Shown here one piece after another: positions 1-7,869 of a DNA stretch of 13,521 nt. Origin of the DNA: JAYENK01 sp034722035 (GTDB lineage: Bacteria; Patescibacteriota; Patescibacteriia; Patescibacteriales; UBA12075); NCBI GenBank assembly GCA_034722035.1, contig JAYENK010000030.1, positions 1-13,521 of the forward strand. The letters run 5' to 3'. The notes under the pieces are model-generated. The model had not been told where the DNA came from. It ran no database searches and saw nothing but the letters and a program-made list of their open reading frames with translations. The stretch's first letter is position 1. The number at the start of each line of letters is the position of its first letter. A program made the position numbers and the translations under genes.

Positions 1-270
1 GTAATGGATATTGGCTTCCGTTACAGTGGAATCAACCCTCATTTTTTTGCCTTTGGTCAATTTTAATCTTCTGGCCTCCGCCATTATGCGGTCATTGACG
101 GCTTTGATCGTTTCTTCGCTGATCTGCAATATCTGATTCTGTAATGTTTTGAAGCACGGAACATTTTCGAGTACCTGGTCGATAATCCGATAATCTTCAC
201 TAATGTCAAACTGAGGATTAGCGAATTGTTCGAACATGTTAATTTGGCGAACGATAAATAATGTCTTCAT
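1..270 (-). CDS. Transposase, DDE type (ISNCY-like), 5' part only, cut by window edge
   Basis: The minus strand reads 90 codons without a stop from an ATG at 270 to the left edge. The last residues in the window (about 77-90) are RVDSTVTEANIHY, a conserved block around the first catalytic Asp of a DDE transposase group often labelled ISNCY or IS5/IS1182-like; the family normally continues with PTDSSLL, which would lie outside the window. Before this block lies a helical stretch (FKTLQNQILQISEETIKA) also typical of these enzymes. Only about 75 residues precede the motif. From memory, relatives carry a longer N-terminal DNA-binding part, so this copy may have an internal deletion or a late start. 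The rest of the catalytic domain and the far inverted repeat cannot be seen. Family assignment rests on motif recognition alone. Confidence 0.75.
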   Translation of the reverse strand, partial: MKTLFIVRQINMFEQFANPQFDISEDYRIIDQVLENVPCFKTLQNQILQISEETIKAVNDRIMAEARRLKLTKGKKMRVDSTVTEANIHY

Positions 271-309
271 AATGGTAAAATTTAGAATAAAAATTAACTT
301 TCTATCTAC

Positions 310-318
310 ATTTTACCA
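310..318 (-). promoter_or_regulatory. Possible extended -10 promoter for the transposase
   Basis: On the minus strand the sequence reads TGGTAAAAT, an extended -10 element (TGn plus TAAAAT), about 40 nt upstream of the transposase ATG. No good -35 box is visible. The terminal inverted repeat of the insertion sequence should also lie between about 280 and 390, but it cannot be defined without the other end. Confidence 0.35.
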
Positions 319-369
319 TATTTTAGCCAAAAAATCGATATGTTTTTACACATTAACTATTTATCACAT

Positions 370-397
370 TTGACAACTATTTTTAATAGTGTATAAT
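370..397 (+). promoter_or_regulatory. Sigma70-type promoter for the DUF4143 ATPase
   Basis: A perfect -35 box TTGACA (370-375) and a perfect -10 box TATAAT (392-397) are separated by 16 nt. Transcription would start near 404. This rules out the in-frame GTG at 389 as the translation start, because it lies within the promoter. The gene must use ATG 404 (leaderless) or ATG 437. Confidence 0.8.
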
Positions 398-436
398 ATA
401 AATATGCACATAAATCTATGGTTAACATATAAAAAT

Positions 437-1714
437 ATGCAAAAAAAAATTAAAAACAGAACAATATTTAGTGAAATTTGGAAATACATCGATGACGATT
501 GCATCATATTGCTTAATGGCCCCAGACAGGTTGGGAAAACCACTCTTTTAAAAATGATCGAAGAAAAATTAATTTTAGAAAAAAATATTTCCAAAAATCA
601 AATTTTATGGTTTGACCTAGAAAAAAGTAATCATTTAAATATATGGTCAAAGCAAACAATTGCCATCGACAATCTACCAAAAGACAGTACCAAAAAATAC
701 TATCTTTTTATTGATGAATTTCAACAAGCTGAAAATATTGGATCCACTCTAAAAGTTATTCATGACCATTATCCTCATATTAAAACAATTATCACTGGCT
801 CTGCTTCCTGGTATTTAAATATTAACGAATCAATGGCTGGACGAAAAATTGTTATTCCTGTTTTTCCGCTTAGCTTTGTAGAGTTTCTAGAATGGCAGTC
901 TGTTGAAAATAATAATAAATTAGAATTCTTTAAACTTTTTTCAAAAAATATAACAACCGCTCCCACTGATGCAATTCAAACAATTAATGAACAATTTCAA
1001 AAGTTCATTAATTGGGGCGGTTATCCCAAAATTGTACTAGAACAAGACAATGATCAAAAAATAAAATTACTCAATGAATTAATCGACTCTTATCTAACTC
1101 GCGATATCAAAATTTGGAGCTATCGGGCAAATATTCTAGAGGTAAAAAAACTTCTAAGTTTACTTGCAGGACAAATTGGCAACACTCTATCAATCGATCA
1201 ACTTTCCAATAATAGTGGATTGGGCAGAGAATTATTATCAAATCGCCTCGATCTTCTGCAAAATACCTTTATTCTCAAACTTACTCCACCATATTTTACT
1301 AATAAAATTAAAGAAATAACCAAGTCTCCTAAAATTTATTTAATTGATAGTGGTTTACGAAATTCCTTACTAAATACATTTTTAATCCAAACTAAAACAA
1401 CTGAATTTGGCCATGTAGTAGAAAATATAGCCATGACTGAATTGGAAAAGAATAAACGAATTACAGATCAACTTCATTTTTGGAGAACAGTTCGCCAACA
1501 AGAAGTTGACATCATCTTGAAAAACGGAAACAAAACCACCCCTATCGAAATAAAAGGTGGTAATCAAAAAACAATTCCTTCCGGACTCAGATCTTTTATT
1601 CGCGCTTATCAACCAAAAGAAGCATATGTTCTTAATTGGTCTATTATCAAAGATGAAGAATACAAAAATTGCCAAGTCCATTTTAGACCGGTTTGGTTTA
1701 TTGCAAATATATAA
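437..1714 (+). CDS. AAA-type ATPase with C-terminal DUF4143 domain
   Basis: From the ATG at 437 the protein has 425 residues. It shows Walker A GPRQVGKT (28-35), Walker B YLFIDEF (89-95), a sensor-like TGSAS (120-124), and the family blocks FPLSFVEFLEW (143-153) and WGGYPKIV (193-200). The C-terminal half matches DUF4143, which resembles a PD-(D/E)xK nuclease fold; E330, EVD (356-358) and EIK (371-373) are candidate active-site residues. Family members are common in archaea and in bacteria rich in mobile DNA. Their biochemical role is mostly unknown, and toxin-antitoxin-like or DNA-related roles are speculative. ATG 437 is chosen because it lies downstream of the promoter and gives the usual family N-terminus; ATG 404 is possible. 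No Shine-Dalgarno sequence is visible. The gene stands alone, between a transposase fragment and a terminator. Confidence 0.88.
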   Translation: MQKKIKNRTIFSEIWKYIDDDCIILLNGPRQVGKTTLLKMIEEKLILEKNISKNQILWFDLEKSNHLNIWSKQTIAIDNLPKDSTKKYYLFIDEFQQAENIGSTLKVIHDHYPHIKTIITGSASWYLNINESMAGRKIVIPVFPLSFVEFLEWQSVENNNKLEFFKLFSKNITTAPTDAIQTINEQFQKFINWGGYPKIVLEQDNDQKIKLLNELIDSYLTRDIKIWSYRANILEVKKLLSLLAGQIGNTLSIDQLSNNSGLGRELLSNRLDLLQNTFILKLTPPYFTNKIKEITKSPKIYLIDSGLRNSLLNTFLIQTKTTEFGHVVENIAMTELEKNKRITDQLHFWRTVRQQEVDIILKNGNKTTPIEIKGGNQKTIPSGLRSFIRAYQPKEAYVLNWSIIKDEEYKNCQVHFRPVWFIANI

Positions 1715-1774
1715 AAACAAAAACACAACAAGACAAATTATAACCTATAATTGGTAAAACCAATTAAAAACTAA

Positions 1775-1972
1775 AAAACTATATTATCATGGTTTCAATG
1801 CATTACTGAATTTAGAGAAATAAATAAAACTATAGACAAAAAGACTTTTTTTAAAACAATACAAACTACAAAAAAGGTTTCCTGGCTCCTAAAAGAAGAC
1901 AGGCAGGCGGTTGTCTACTCTGGCAAGTACATGATTATTGGTGATTCCAAAAATTTCACAAAACATCTATAA
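1775..1972 (+). pseudogene. Open stretch without a start codon, possible gene remnant
   Basis: A frame stays open for 65 codons from just after a stop at 1772-1774 to TAA at 1970-1972, but has no ATG, GTG or TTG until a Met near its end. The C-terminal part reads like real protein (SWLLKEDRQAVVYSGKYMII). The terminator follows 5 nt after its stop, as expected at a true gene end. I do not recognise the family. It could be the tail of a gene whose front was lost or frameshifted, perhaps by the mobile DNA to the left. It could also be chance. Confidence 0.3.
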
Positions 1973-1976
1973 ACAT

Positions 1977-2013
1977 AAAACCGTAATCTCCTCCCAGGAA
2001 TTACGGTTTTTTT
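1977..2013 (+). terminator. Rho-independent terminator
   Basis: A perfect 11-bp stem (AAAACCGTAAT, 1977-1987, with ATTACGGTTTT, 2000-2010) encloses a 12-nt loop and is followed by a T run to 2013. It ends the transcript of the ATPase region. The 434-nt gap between the ATPase and the next gene holds this terminator, the open stretch at 1775-1972 and the promoter at 2077. Confidence 0.88.
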
Positions 2014-2076
2014 CTTGCATAATTTTATTACCCTATCTAAGGTTGTTTTTTGTTACTTTTTTATGATTTGAAAATA

Positions 2077-2085
2077 TGCTATAAT
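2077..2085 (+). promoter_or_regulatory. Extended -10 promoter for the DUF4349-like gene
   Basis: TGCTATAAT is a perfect extended -10 element. It gives a transcription start near 2092 and a leader of about 57 nt. The leader carries three copies of TATTCG (2101-2106, 2110-2115, 2130-2135), whose meaning is unknown. No well-spaced -35 box is seen, which is normal for extended -10 promoters. Confidence 0.65.
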
Positions 2086-2148
2086 ACAAATATATATAAT
2101 TATTCGTAATATTCGGATGCTATTTGTAGTATTCGAATTAGCAAATTT

Positions 2149-3171
2149 ATGGAATTTTTAAACAAATATAATCTTCGGCTCAAGACAATTCTTAAGGTCT
2201 TTGGTCTTATTTTTTTGGGGCTTATCCTCTTGGGACTTGCTTTCCAGATCATTAGCGCTTCTTTCGGAAGCTTGACTCGCCAAAGTAGCACTGGCATGTC
2301 TTTTAACAAGGGAGGAATGGCTCTTGAATCAATGGCTAACAGTGCTGGATATGGTGACAAGATATCAGCCAGAAATGTGATGTCGCCACAGATGCGAGGC
2401 TCAACCGGAGCAACTGCCGAAGACTTTGAAGTGACTGAATACCGTGGCTCAATCGAAACCAGACAATTGGAAAAAACTTGTGCTGTTATTTCTTCTCTCA
2501 AAACCAACGACTATGTTATTTTTGAAACTTCAAACGAATATGACACTGCTTGTAATTACAACTTTAAAGTCAAAAAAGATTATAAAGACGAGATTCTCAC
2601 AATCATTGAAGAGCTTGATCCAAAAGATCTAAGTGAAAACACCCGCACGATTAAAAAATTAGTCGATGACTACACCAGTGAAGAAGCGATTTTAATAAAG
2701 AAAAAAGAAACGATTGAAGATACCTTGAATGACGCAATCAAATCATATGATGAAATTGCCACAATTGCCACCCAGGCTCGAGACGCAGAAAGCTTGGCAA
2801 AGATTATCGATTCAAAAATAAGAATTATTGAAAGACTGTCGCAAGAAAGAATCAACATCAATGAACAGCTTGACAGGCTCGGACGCGCCAAGGCGGAACA
2901 ACTTGACCGGCTTGATTACATCTATTTTTATATTAACATCTACGAAAACAAATTCATCGACCAAGAGCAAATTGTTGACTCTTGGAAAAATGAAGTAAGA
3001 CGCTTTGTGCGGGAAGTAAACACCATTTTTCAAAACTCAAGCATCGGTATTGTAAAACTAATATTCTATATCTTCCAATTTAGCCTATACCTATTGATTC
3101 TAATTTTAACCGCAAAATACGGTTGGAAATTACTTAAGAAAATTTGGGGGAAATCTTCAATTAAAAATTAA
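2149..3171 (+). CDS. DUF4349-like membrane-anchored coiled-coil protein
   Basis: The protein has 340 residues. A strongly hydrophobic segment near the N-terminus (about 13-37) could be a membrane anchor or uncleaved signal. A globular part follows (about 90-180), with two cysteines at about 111 and 134. Next comes a charged helical stretch (about 180-265) with heptad-like spacing, including the DAESLAKIIDSKIRIIERLSQ block. A second membrane segment lies at about 300-325, followed by a short basic tail. This anchor / globular / coiled-coil / anchor layout matches DUF4349 proteins, which are widespread in Patescibacteria and Firmicutes and have no known function. No Shine-Dalgarno sequence precedes the ATG. 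The gene is monocistronic, between its own extended -10 promoter and a bidirectional terminator. Confidence 0.78.
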   Translation: MEFLNKYNLRLKTILKVFGLIFLGLILLGLAFQIISASFGSLTRQSSTGMSFNKGGMALESMANSAGYGDKISARNVMSPQMRGSTGATAEDFEVTEYRGSIETRQLEKTCAVISSLKTNDYVIFETSNEYDTACNYNFKVKKDYKDEILTIIEELDPKDLSENTRTIKKLVDDYTSEEAILIKKKETIEDTLNDAIKSYDEIATIATQARDAESLAKIIDSKIRIIERLSQERININEQLDRLGRAKAEQLDRLDYIYFYINIYENKFIDQEQIVDSWKNEVRRFVREVNTIFQNSSIGIVKLIFYIFQFSLYLLILILTAKYGWKLLKKIWGKSSIKN

Positions 3172-3189
3172 CAATTGAAAATTGAAAAT

Positions 3190-3226
3190 AAAAAAACTGG
3201 CGATAATATCTCGTCAGTTTTTTATT
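3190..3226. terminator. Bidirectional terminator between convergent genes
   Basis: AAAAAACTGGCGA (3191-3203) pairs with TCGTCAGTTTTTT (3211-3223), 13 bp with one G-T wobble and a 7-nt loop. The stem has an A run on the left and a T run on the right, so it can end both the plus-strand DUF4349-like gene and minus-strand trmD. Confidence 0.85.
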
Positions 3227-3231
3227 TTATA

Positions 3232-3939
3232 TTATTTTCTTACTTTTTTCTTACTTTCCCGCCATTTCTCAATTTCAGCATGATTACCGGACTTTAATAC
3301 ACCTGGAACAGAATGTTCATTGCCTTCATCATCAATAAAAACTTCCGGACGAGTATACTGCGGATATTCGAGTACTCCTGGCTCGGAGTGCGACTCATCA
3401 ATCGGACTCTCCGCATTACCAACGACACCAGGAATAAGACGAGTAATCGAATCAACTATAGTCATCGCCGGAATCTCGCCCCCAGTCATCACATAATCCC
3501 CAATCGAAATTTCCTCATCAACATAATTTGCAATTCGTTCATCCACTCCTTCATAACGACCACAAATAATAACAACATTATCAAGTCTTGAATAATCTTG
3601 AGCTTTTTGCTGACTCCAAGTTCCCCCCTTAGCAGATGTAAGAACTACTCTGTTTAATGATTTAGTCATTGAATCATTTGAAATTGTTTTAAAATTTGAA
3701 ATTTGAAATTTGAAATTTAAAGATTTTAAAACTTTATACAAAACATCCACCTTCATCACCATTCCCGCCCCACCGCCATAAGGCGTATCATCCACGGTTT
3801 TATGATTGTCAGTAGTAAAATCACGCAAATTAATAATATTAATTTTAATCTTTTCTTTTTCGAGTGCGCGCTTAATAATGCTCTCATTAAAATAAGAATT
3901 AAATATTTCCGGGAAAATTGTAATAATGTGAAAATTCAT
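3232..3939 (-). CDS. trmD: tRNA (guanine-N1)-methyltransferase TrmD
   Basis: TrmD methylates G37 of tRNAs with S-adenosylmethionine and prevents +1 frameshifting. The 235-residue protein shows the family's motifs in order: an N-terminal ITIFPEIF, TVDDTPYGGGAGMVM (48-62), CGRYEGVDER (126-135), SIGDYVMTGGEIPAMT (145-160), RLIPGVVG (167-174) and YTRPEV plus SGNHAEIEKWR near the C-terminus. R167 and D181 align with the known catalytic Arg/Asp pair (R154/D169 of the E. coli-type enzyme). ATG 3939 is chosen because the protein then begins MNFHIITIFPE as in relatives; an upstream in-frame ATG (3966) adds only a hydrophobic leader. Residues about 75-84 (NFKFQISNFK) are an extra segment encoded by a 7-bp tandem repeat. 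The C-terminus is shorter than E. coli's 255 residues. It follows the KH gene but is separated from it by a hairpin terminator. Confidence 0.96.
   Translation of the reverse strand: MNFHIITIFPEIFNSYFNESIIKRALEKEKIKINIINLRDFTTDNHKTVDDTPYGGGAGMVMKVDVLYKVLKSLNFKFQISNFKTISNDSMTKSLNRVVLTSAKGGTWSQQKAQDYSRLDNVVIICGRYEGVDERIANYVDEEISIGDYVMTGGEIPAMTIVDSITRLIPGVVGNAESPIDESHSEPGVLEYPQYTRPEVFIDDEGNEHSVPGVLKSGNHAEIEKWRESKKKVRK
3692..3718. repeat. 7-bp tandem repeat inside trmD
   Basis: AAATTTG is repeated three times plus a final AAATTT. As 7 is not a multiple of 3, the frame cycles and one 21-nt unit encodes the 7-residue period KFQISNF. It lies where TrmD homologs have a variable loop, so the frame and the conserved motifs on both sides survive. 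Confidence 0.85.
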
Positions 3940-3966
3940 AAAAAAATATAATAATAAATAATACAT

Positions 3967-3999
3967 AAAAAACCACAGACTAATTAGTTGTGGTTTTTT
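3967..3999 (-). terminator. Terminator or attenuator between the KH gene and trmD
   Basis: AAAAAACCACA (3967-3977) pairs with TGTGGTTTTTT (3989-3999). The loop region ACTAATTAGT is itself a palindrome that can extend the stem past one bulged base. On the minus strand the hairpin is followed by a T run. It lies after the KH stop codon and 28 nt before the trmD ATG, so it should reduce or end readthrough into trmD. Confidence 0.75.
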
Positions 4000-4024
4000 A
4001 TTATATTGTAAGTTTTTTGTTTGT

Positions 4025-4357
4025 TTAGATTTTTAAATCATCAACACTAGAAGTATCAATATCTTCTGTTGGAGCAGAAGTAGCCCTTGGGCCTCTTTGA
4101 GATCCTTCCGGTTCAGTGATTTTCAAATTAACTCTGGCATTGTTTTTAGCACCAACGATTTTGAGTAAAGTGCGGATTGCCTGAGCGGTTTGACCTCTTC
4201 GGCCAATCACGTAACCCATGTCTTCCGGATTGATGTCGAGAGTTAGAAGTACTCCGCGCTCATCAACAGTACGAGAAGTCTTTACATCCTCGGGATGAGC
4301 AACGATTTCTTTTACGATTGTTTCCAGAAACTTTTGATCTGAATTGTTGTCAGTCAT
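4025..4357 (-). CDS. khpA: KH-domain RNA-binding protein (KhpA-like)
   Basis: From ATG 4357 the protein has 110 residues. The first 80 match the single KH domain of KhpA/YlqC, including the GxxG RNA-binding loop GRRG (52-55) in PEDMGYVIGRRGQTAQAIR. The last 30 residues are a Ser/Thr/Asp-rich tail. KhpA proteins bind RNA, often with KhpB, and affect cell length and small-RNA function in Firmicutes. The gene lies between rpsP and trmD, its classic place. The frame is open upstream to an ATG at 4462, adding 35 residues unlike KhpA. As the promoter at 4481-4509 would start transcription near 4474, that longer form cannot be excluded, but family length favours 4357. A weak purine stretch (GGAAGAAAAG) precedes it. 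Confidence 0.88.
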   Translation of the reverse strand: MTDNNSDQKFLETIVKEIVAHPEDVKTSRTVDERGVLLTLDINPEDMGYVIGRRGQTAQAIRTLLKIVGAKNNARVNLKITEPEGSQRGPRATSAPTEDIDTSSVDDLKI

Positions 4358-4480
4358 AGATTTTTGTCTTTTCTTCCAAAAATGAAGATTTAAGAATATT
4401 TCTTGATCAATCAAATTTGCAAGATCTCGATTATTTAATAATATGCTTTCACCGTATTGCACGATTATGACATTGTCTGT

Positions 4481-4509
4481 ATAATATCAGAATATTATTG
4501 TTTTGTCAA
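4481..4509 (-). promoter_or_regulatory. Sigma70-type promoter for the KH gene
   Basis: On the minus strand TTGACA (4509-4504) and TATTAT (4486-4481) are separated by exactly 17 nt. The -35 box begins 11 nt after the rpsP stop codon. The KH gene can therefore be transcribed independently of rpsP. Confidence 0.75.
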
Positions 4510-4519
4510 GTATGGGCCC

Positions 4520-4864
4520 TTAGTTTCCCTTTTCTTTCTTATTTTCTGAAGCTTCAACGTCGGCGGATTTTTTTTCATCCTCTTTCCCCTTGTCTTTCTT
4601 CTTAGGATAAAAACTTTTTACTTTTTTACCTTTAATAATTTCATTATTTAGTAAAAGATTATTAACACTTGGGCTCATTTGAGCACCTTTGCTTAACCAA
4701 TATTCAATTCGCTCTTTTTTACAATCAAGCTCTTTGGAGTAAGGATTATATGAACCTAAAATATCCAAAGCCTGTCCATACGGATCTTTGCTTTGTTCTG
4801 ACACTGTCAGGCGATACATTGGTTTATTTTTTTTACCAATTCTGGTAAGTCTGATTTTTAACAT
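4520..4864 (-). CDS. rpsP: 30S ribosomal protein S16
   Basis: The 114-residue protein begins MLKIRLTRIGKKNKPMYRL, the hallmark N-terminus of bS16, a small-subunit protein needed for 30S assembly. The S16 core (about 1-80) includes LGSYNP and the YWLSKGAQMS block. It is followed by a Lys/Glu-rich tail of about 30 residues, an extension common in this family. The gene heads the cluster rpsP - KH - trmD, which in most bacteria is rpsP - (khpA) - rimM - trmD - rplS; rimM and rplS are absent here. No Shine-Dalgarno sequence is visible before the ATG. A promoter lies 60 nt upstream, next to the tRNA-Gly 3' end. Confidence 0.97.
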   Translation of the reverse strand: MLKIRLTRIGKKNKPMYRLTVSEQSKDPYGQALDILGSYNPYSKELDCKKERIEYWLSKGAQMSPSVNNLLLNNEIIKGKKVKSFYPKKKDKGKEDEKKSADVEASENKKEKGN

Positions 4865-4923
4865 AATATATAGCTGTCAGCTTATAGGTATTAGCTGTTA
4901 GATTATTTGTAATTAATTATTAA

Positions 4924-4952
4924 ATATTAGCTTAAAACTTGATTTTTGTCAA
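4924..4952 (-). promoter_or_regulatory. Promoter for rpsP
   Basis: On the minus strand TTGACA (4952-4947) and TAATAT (4929-4924) are 17 nt apart. The -35 box lies 1 nt past the CCA end of tRNA-Gly. The leader of about 55 nt has a small CAGCT/AGCTG inverted repeat (around 4873-4895), too weak to call a regulatory structure. Confidence 0.65.
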
Positions 4953-4953
4953 A

Positions 4954-5029
4954 TGGAGCGAGTAGGGGGAATCGAACCCCCGTCACCAGCTTGGAAGGCT
5001 GGGGTAATAAGCCACTATACGATACTCGC
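4954..5029 (-). tRNA. tRNA-Gly (TCC)
   Basis: The minus strand folds as a full cloverleaf. The acceptor pairs GCGAGTA with TACTCGC, the anticodon loop CTTCCAA gives TCC, the T arm is GGGGG-TTCGATT-CCCCC, the discriminator is T and CCA is encoded. It is the last tRNA of the minus-strand cluster and adjoins the rpsP promoter. Confidence 0.96.
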
Positions 5030-5044
5030 AAATTTAATTTTAAG

Positions 5045-5118
5045 TCGGGGTGAGAGGACTCGAACCTCCGATCTCATCGTCCCAAACGATGCGCCTTAGC
5101 CAACTAGGCTACACCCCG
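5045..5118 (-). tRNA. tRNA-Pro (TGG)
   Basis: The cloverleaf has acceptor CGGGGTG/CACCCCG with the C1-G72 pair usual for proline, anticodon loop TTTGGGA (TGG) in a CATCG/CGATG stem, T loop TTCGAGT and discriminator A. CCA is not encoded (CTT follows), so it needs CCA-adding enzyme. Confidence 0.96.
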
Positions 5119-5144
5119 TGAACTTTTTAACTTTCTAACTAATC

Positions 5145-5219
5145 TGGTGCCGGGGGAGAGAATCGAACTCTCGACACAAGGATTTTCAGTCCTTTGCTCT
5201 ACCACTGAGCTACCCCGGC
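5145..5219 (-). tRNA. tRNA-Phe (GAA)
   Basis: The cloverleaf has acceptor GCCGGGG/CCCCGGC, D arm GCTC-AGTGGTA-GAGC, anticodon loop CTGAAAA (GAA) in AAGGA/TCCTT, T arm GAGAG-TTCGATT-CTCTC, discriminator A and encoded CCA. Confidence 0.97.
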
Positions 5220-5251
5220 CTTCGCTAAAGCTTCGGTCGGCAAAACCGGCC
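5219..5251. repeat. Short GC-rich repeat, copy 1 (with hairpin)
   Basis: CCTTCGCTAAAGCT (5219-5232) occurs again exactly at 5607-5620. Here it is followed by a small hairpin, GGTCGG (5235-5240) with CCGGCC (5246-5251). It lies immediately upstream of the tRNA-Phe 5' end in the transcript. Confidence 0.7.
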
Positions 5252-5297
5252 ATAATACTTTTAACTTTATAAACTTTCTTACTTTCTAACTCTAGTG

Positions 5298-5369
5298 TTG
5301 CGGGGGTCGGATTCGAACCGACGACCTCCAGGTTATGGGCCTGGCGAGCTGCCACTGCTCTACCCCGCG
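5298..5369 (-). tRNA. Initiator tRNA-Met (CAT)
   Basis: The anticodon loop is CCCATAA (CAT). Position 1 is C opposite A72, giving the C1-A72 mismatch that marks bacterial initiator tRNA and permits formylation. The body closely follows E. coli tRNA-fMet (CGCGGGG start, GGTCGTCGGTTCGAATCC T arm). The anticodon stem is CCAGG/CCTGG, so the normally invariant 29-41 G-C pair is A-U and only two of the three initiator G-C pairs remain. CCA is not encoded (CAC follows the discriminator A). Confidence 0.95.
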
Positions 5370-5376
5370 TCTTTAT

Positions 5377-5445
5377 AACAATTGACTATTAACAATTAAC
5401 CCTTAACTATTTTAGCACAGTGTTAATTGTTAATAGTCAATTGTT
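5377..5445. repeat. 24-bp perfect inverted repeat between tRNA-fMet and tRNA-Ile
   Basis: The arm at 5377-5400 (beginning AACAATTGACTATTAAC) is the exact reverse complement of 5422-5445; the loop is 21 nt (5401-5421). The arms are AT-rich. There is no T run, so it is not a normal terminator. It nearly fills the space between the two tRNAs. A related but shorter AT-rich string (TTAACAATTG) occurs at 3168-3177. Confidence 0.9.
5409..5417 (-). promoter_or_regulatory. Possible extended -10 promoter for the fMet-Phe-Pro-Gly tRNA run
   Basis: In the loop of the inverted repeat the minus strand reads TGCTAAAAT, an extended -10 element. TTGACT lies upstream (5440-5435), but the 20-nt spacing is long. 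Transcription would start near 5402 and the far arm would become the tRNA-fMet leader. Confidence 0.45.
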
Positions 5446-5452
5446 GCTTCTG

Positions 5453-5526
<74 letters not shown>

Positions 5527-5531
5527 TTAAC

Positions 5532-5556
5532 AAAAAAGACTGACTTGAGGTCAATC
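5532..5556 (-). terminator. Terminator-like hairpin after 16S rRNA
   Basis: On the minus strand GATTGAC (5556-5550) pairs with GTCAGTC (5544-5538), 7 bp with one G-T wobble and a 5-nt loop, followed at once by TTTTTT (5537-5532). It lies 5 nt before the tRNA-Ile 5' end. It could end the 16S transcript or serve as a processing signal. Confidence 0.6.
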
Positions 5557-5792
5557 TATTTTTGCTTATAAAGTAAAGAGCGACCCCATAAAATCCACTC
5601 ATCTCACCTTCGCTAAAGCTCTGGCGAGGGAAAGGAAATTTGAAGCTAACAGGCGCCAATTTGCTTACACCTCGTCTCATCAATTGATTAAGACGAGGGT
5701 CGACAATCATTAGTTTGAAAGTAAAAAGTTTATAAAGTAACAACTTTATGAACTTTTAACTTTATGAACTTTCGAACTTAGATTACTCCCTA
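5557..5792 (-). other. 16S rRNA 3' trailer with hairpins and repeat copy 2
   Basis: No gene is seen here. The segment holds the second copy of CCTTCGCTAAAGCT (5607-5620). It has a hairpin with arms CCTCGTCT (5670-5677) and AGACGAGG (5691-5698) whose loop includes palindromic ATCAATTGAT. A longer-range stem CGACCC (5581-5586) with GGGTCG (5697-5702) is possible. An ACTTTATGAACTT-type AT-rich stretch (about 5727-5780) pairs with itself imperfectly. These may be rRNA processing stems. Confidence 0.5.
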
Positions 5793-7277
<1,485 letters not shown>

Positions 7278-7602
7278 TTTTTGACTTGGTTCACTTGCCA
7301 AGTTTTGCATCTTTGTCTTTCGACGAAAAATACAAAAAGGAATATATTGAGAAATATAAATTTCTTGATATGTATGATTTTTGGTTGCAAATTGACGCTT
7401 GTTAGCATCAAATAATAAATTCAATTGTCAAAGTACATTACTAATTCGCATGTGCCCCATTTGTAGCGGGACTTTCGCGAAGCGAAATGACTAAAAAACA
7501 GACCTTACAAGAAGCCTGCTGTCTTCGTAAGTTAATAAATTTTAATTTTTACTTTATGATTTCATATGTTTAAAAAAATATGAAAACTAAATTGCATTAA
7601 TA

Positions 7603-7631
7603 ATGTTAAGCTAAAACCACTATCTTGTCAA
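7603..7631 (-). promoter_or_regulatory. Candidate promoter for 16S rRNA
   Basis: On the minus strand TTGACA (7631-7626) and TAACAT (7608-7603) are separated by 17 nt. This gives a leader of about 320 nt before 16S, a usual length for rRNA leaders. Confidence 0.6.
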
Positions 7632-7860
7632 GTGTTTTTACTTTAATTAAATTAAGGATTAAAAATTAAGAATTATTTAATATTTTATTTAAGATTAGCG
7701 TTTTTTTATGATATTAGATAAATTTTAAATTTATGCATTTGGCTAATTTATAGTAATTTTATTATATTTAATTAAAAAATAAAAAAAATAATCCCAATTT
7801 TAAACATTATTTACACAGGTTTTACACTATTTTGCCTTTTTGCTATTCATGTGCTCAAAA

Positions 7861-7869
7861 TGGTATAAT
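7861..7869 (+). promoter_or_regulatory. Extended -10 promoter for the GH1 - transporter - ligase cluster
   Basis: TGGTATAAT is a perfect extended -10 element. TTGCTA (7840-7845) is a weak -35 candidate with an 18-nt spacer. Transcription would start near 7876. An ATG at 7899 opens a 28-codon frame (starting MALRKMSNAQLN, ending at 7985) that overlaps the start of the GH1 frame. Confidence 0.65.

Noticed and set aside
389..391. GTG at 389 as the ATPase start
   Set aside because: It lies between the -35 and -10 boxes of a consensus promoter, so it would not be in the transcript.
3692..3718. Tandem repeat as a possible CRISPR-like array
   Set aside because: The 7-bp units have no spacers and are coding; there is no CRISPR structure.
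5104..5355. Open frame across the tRNA-Phe and tRNA-fMet genes on the minus strand
   Set aside because: It is a translation of tRNA sequence (GSSVVEQ-type peptides) and the RNA genes fully explain the DNA.
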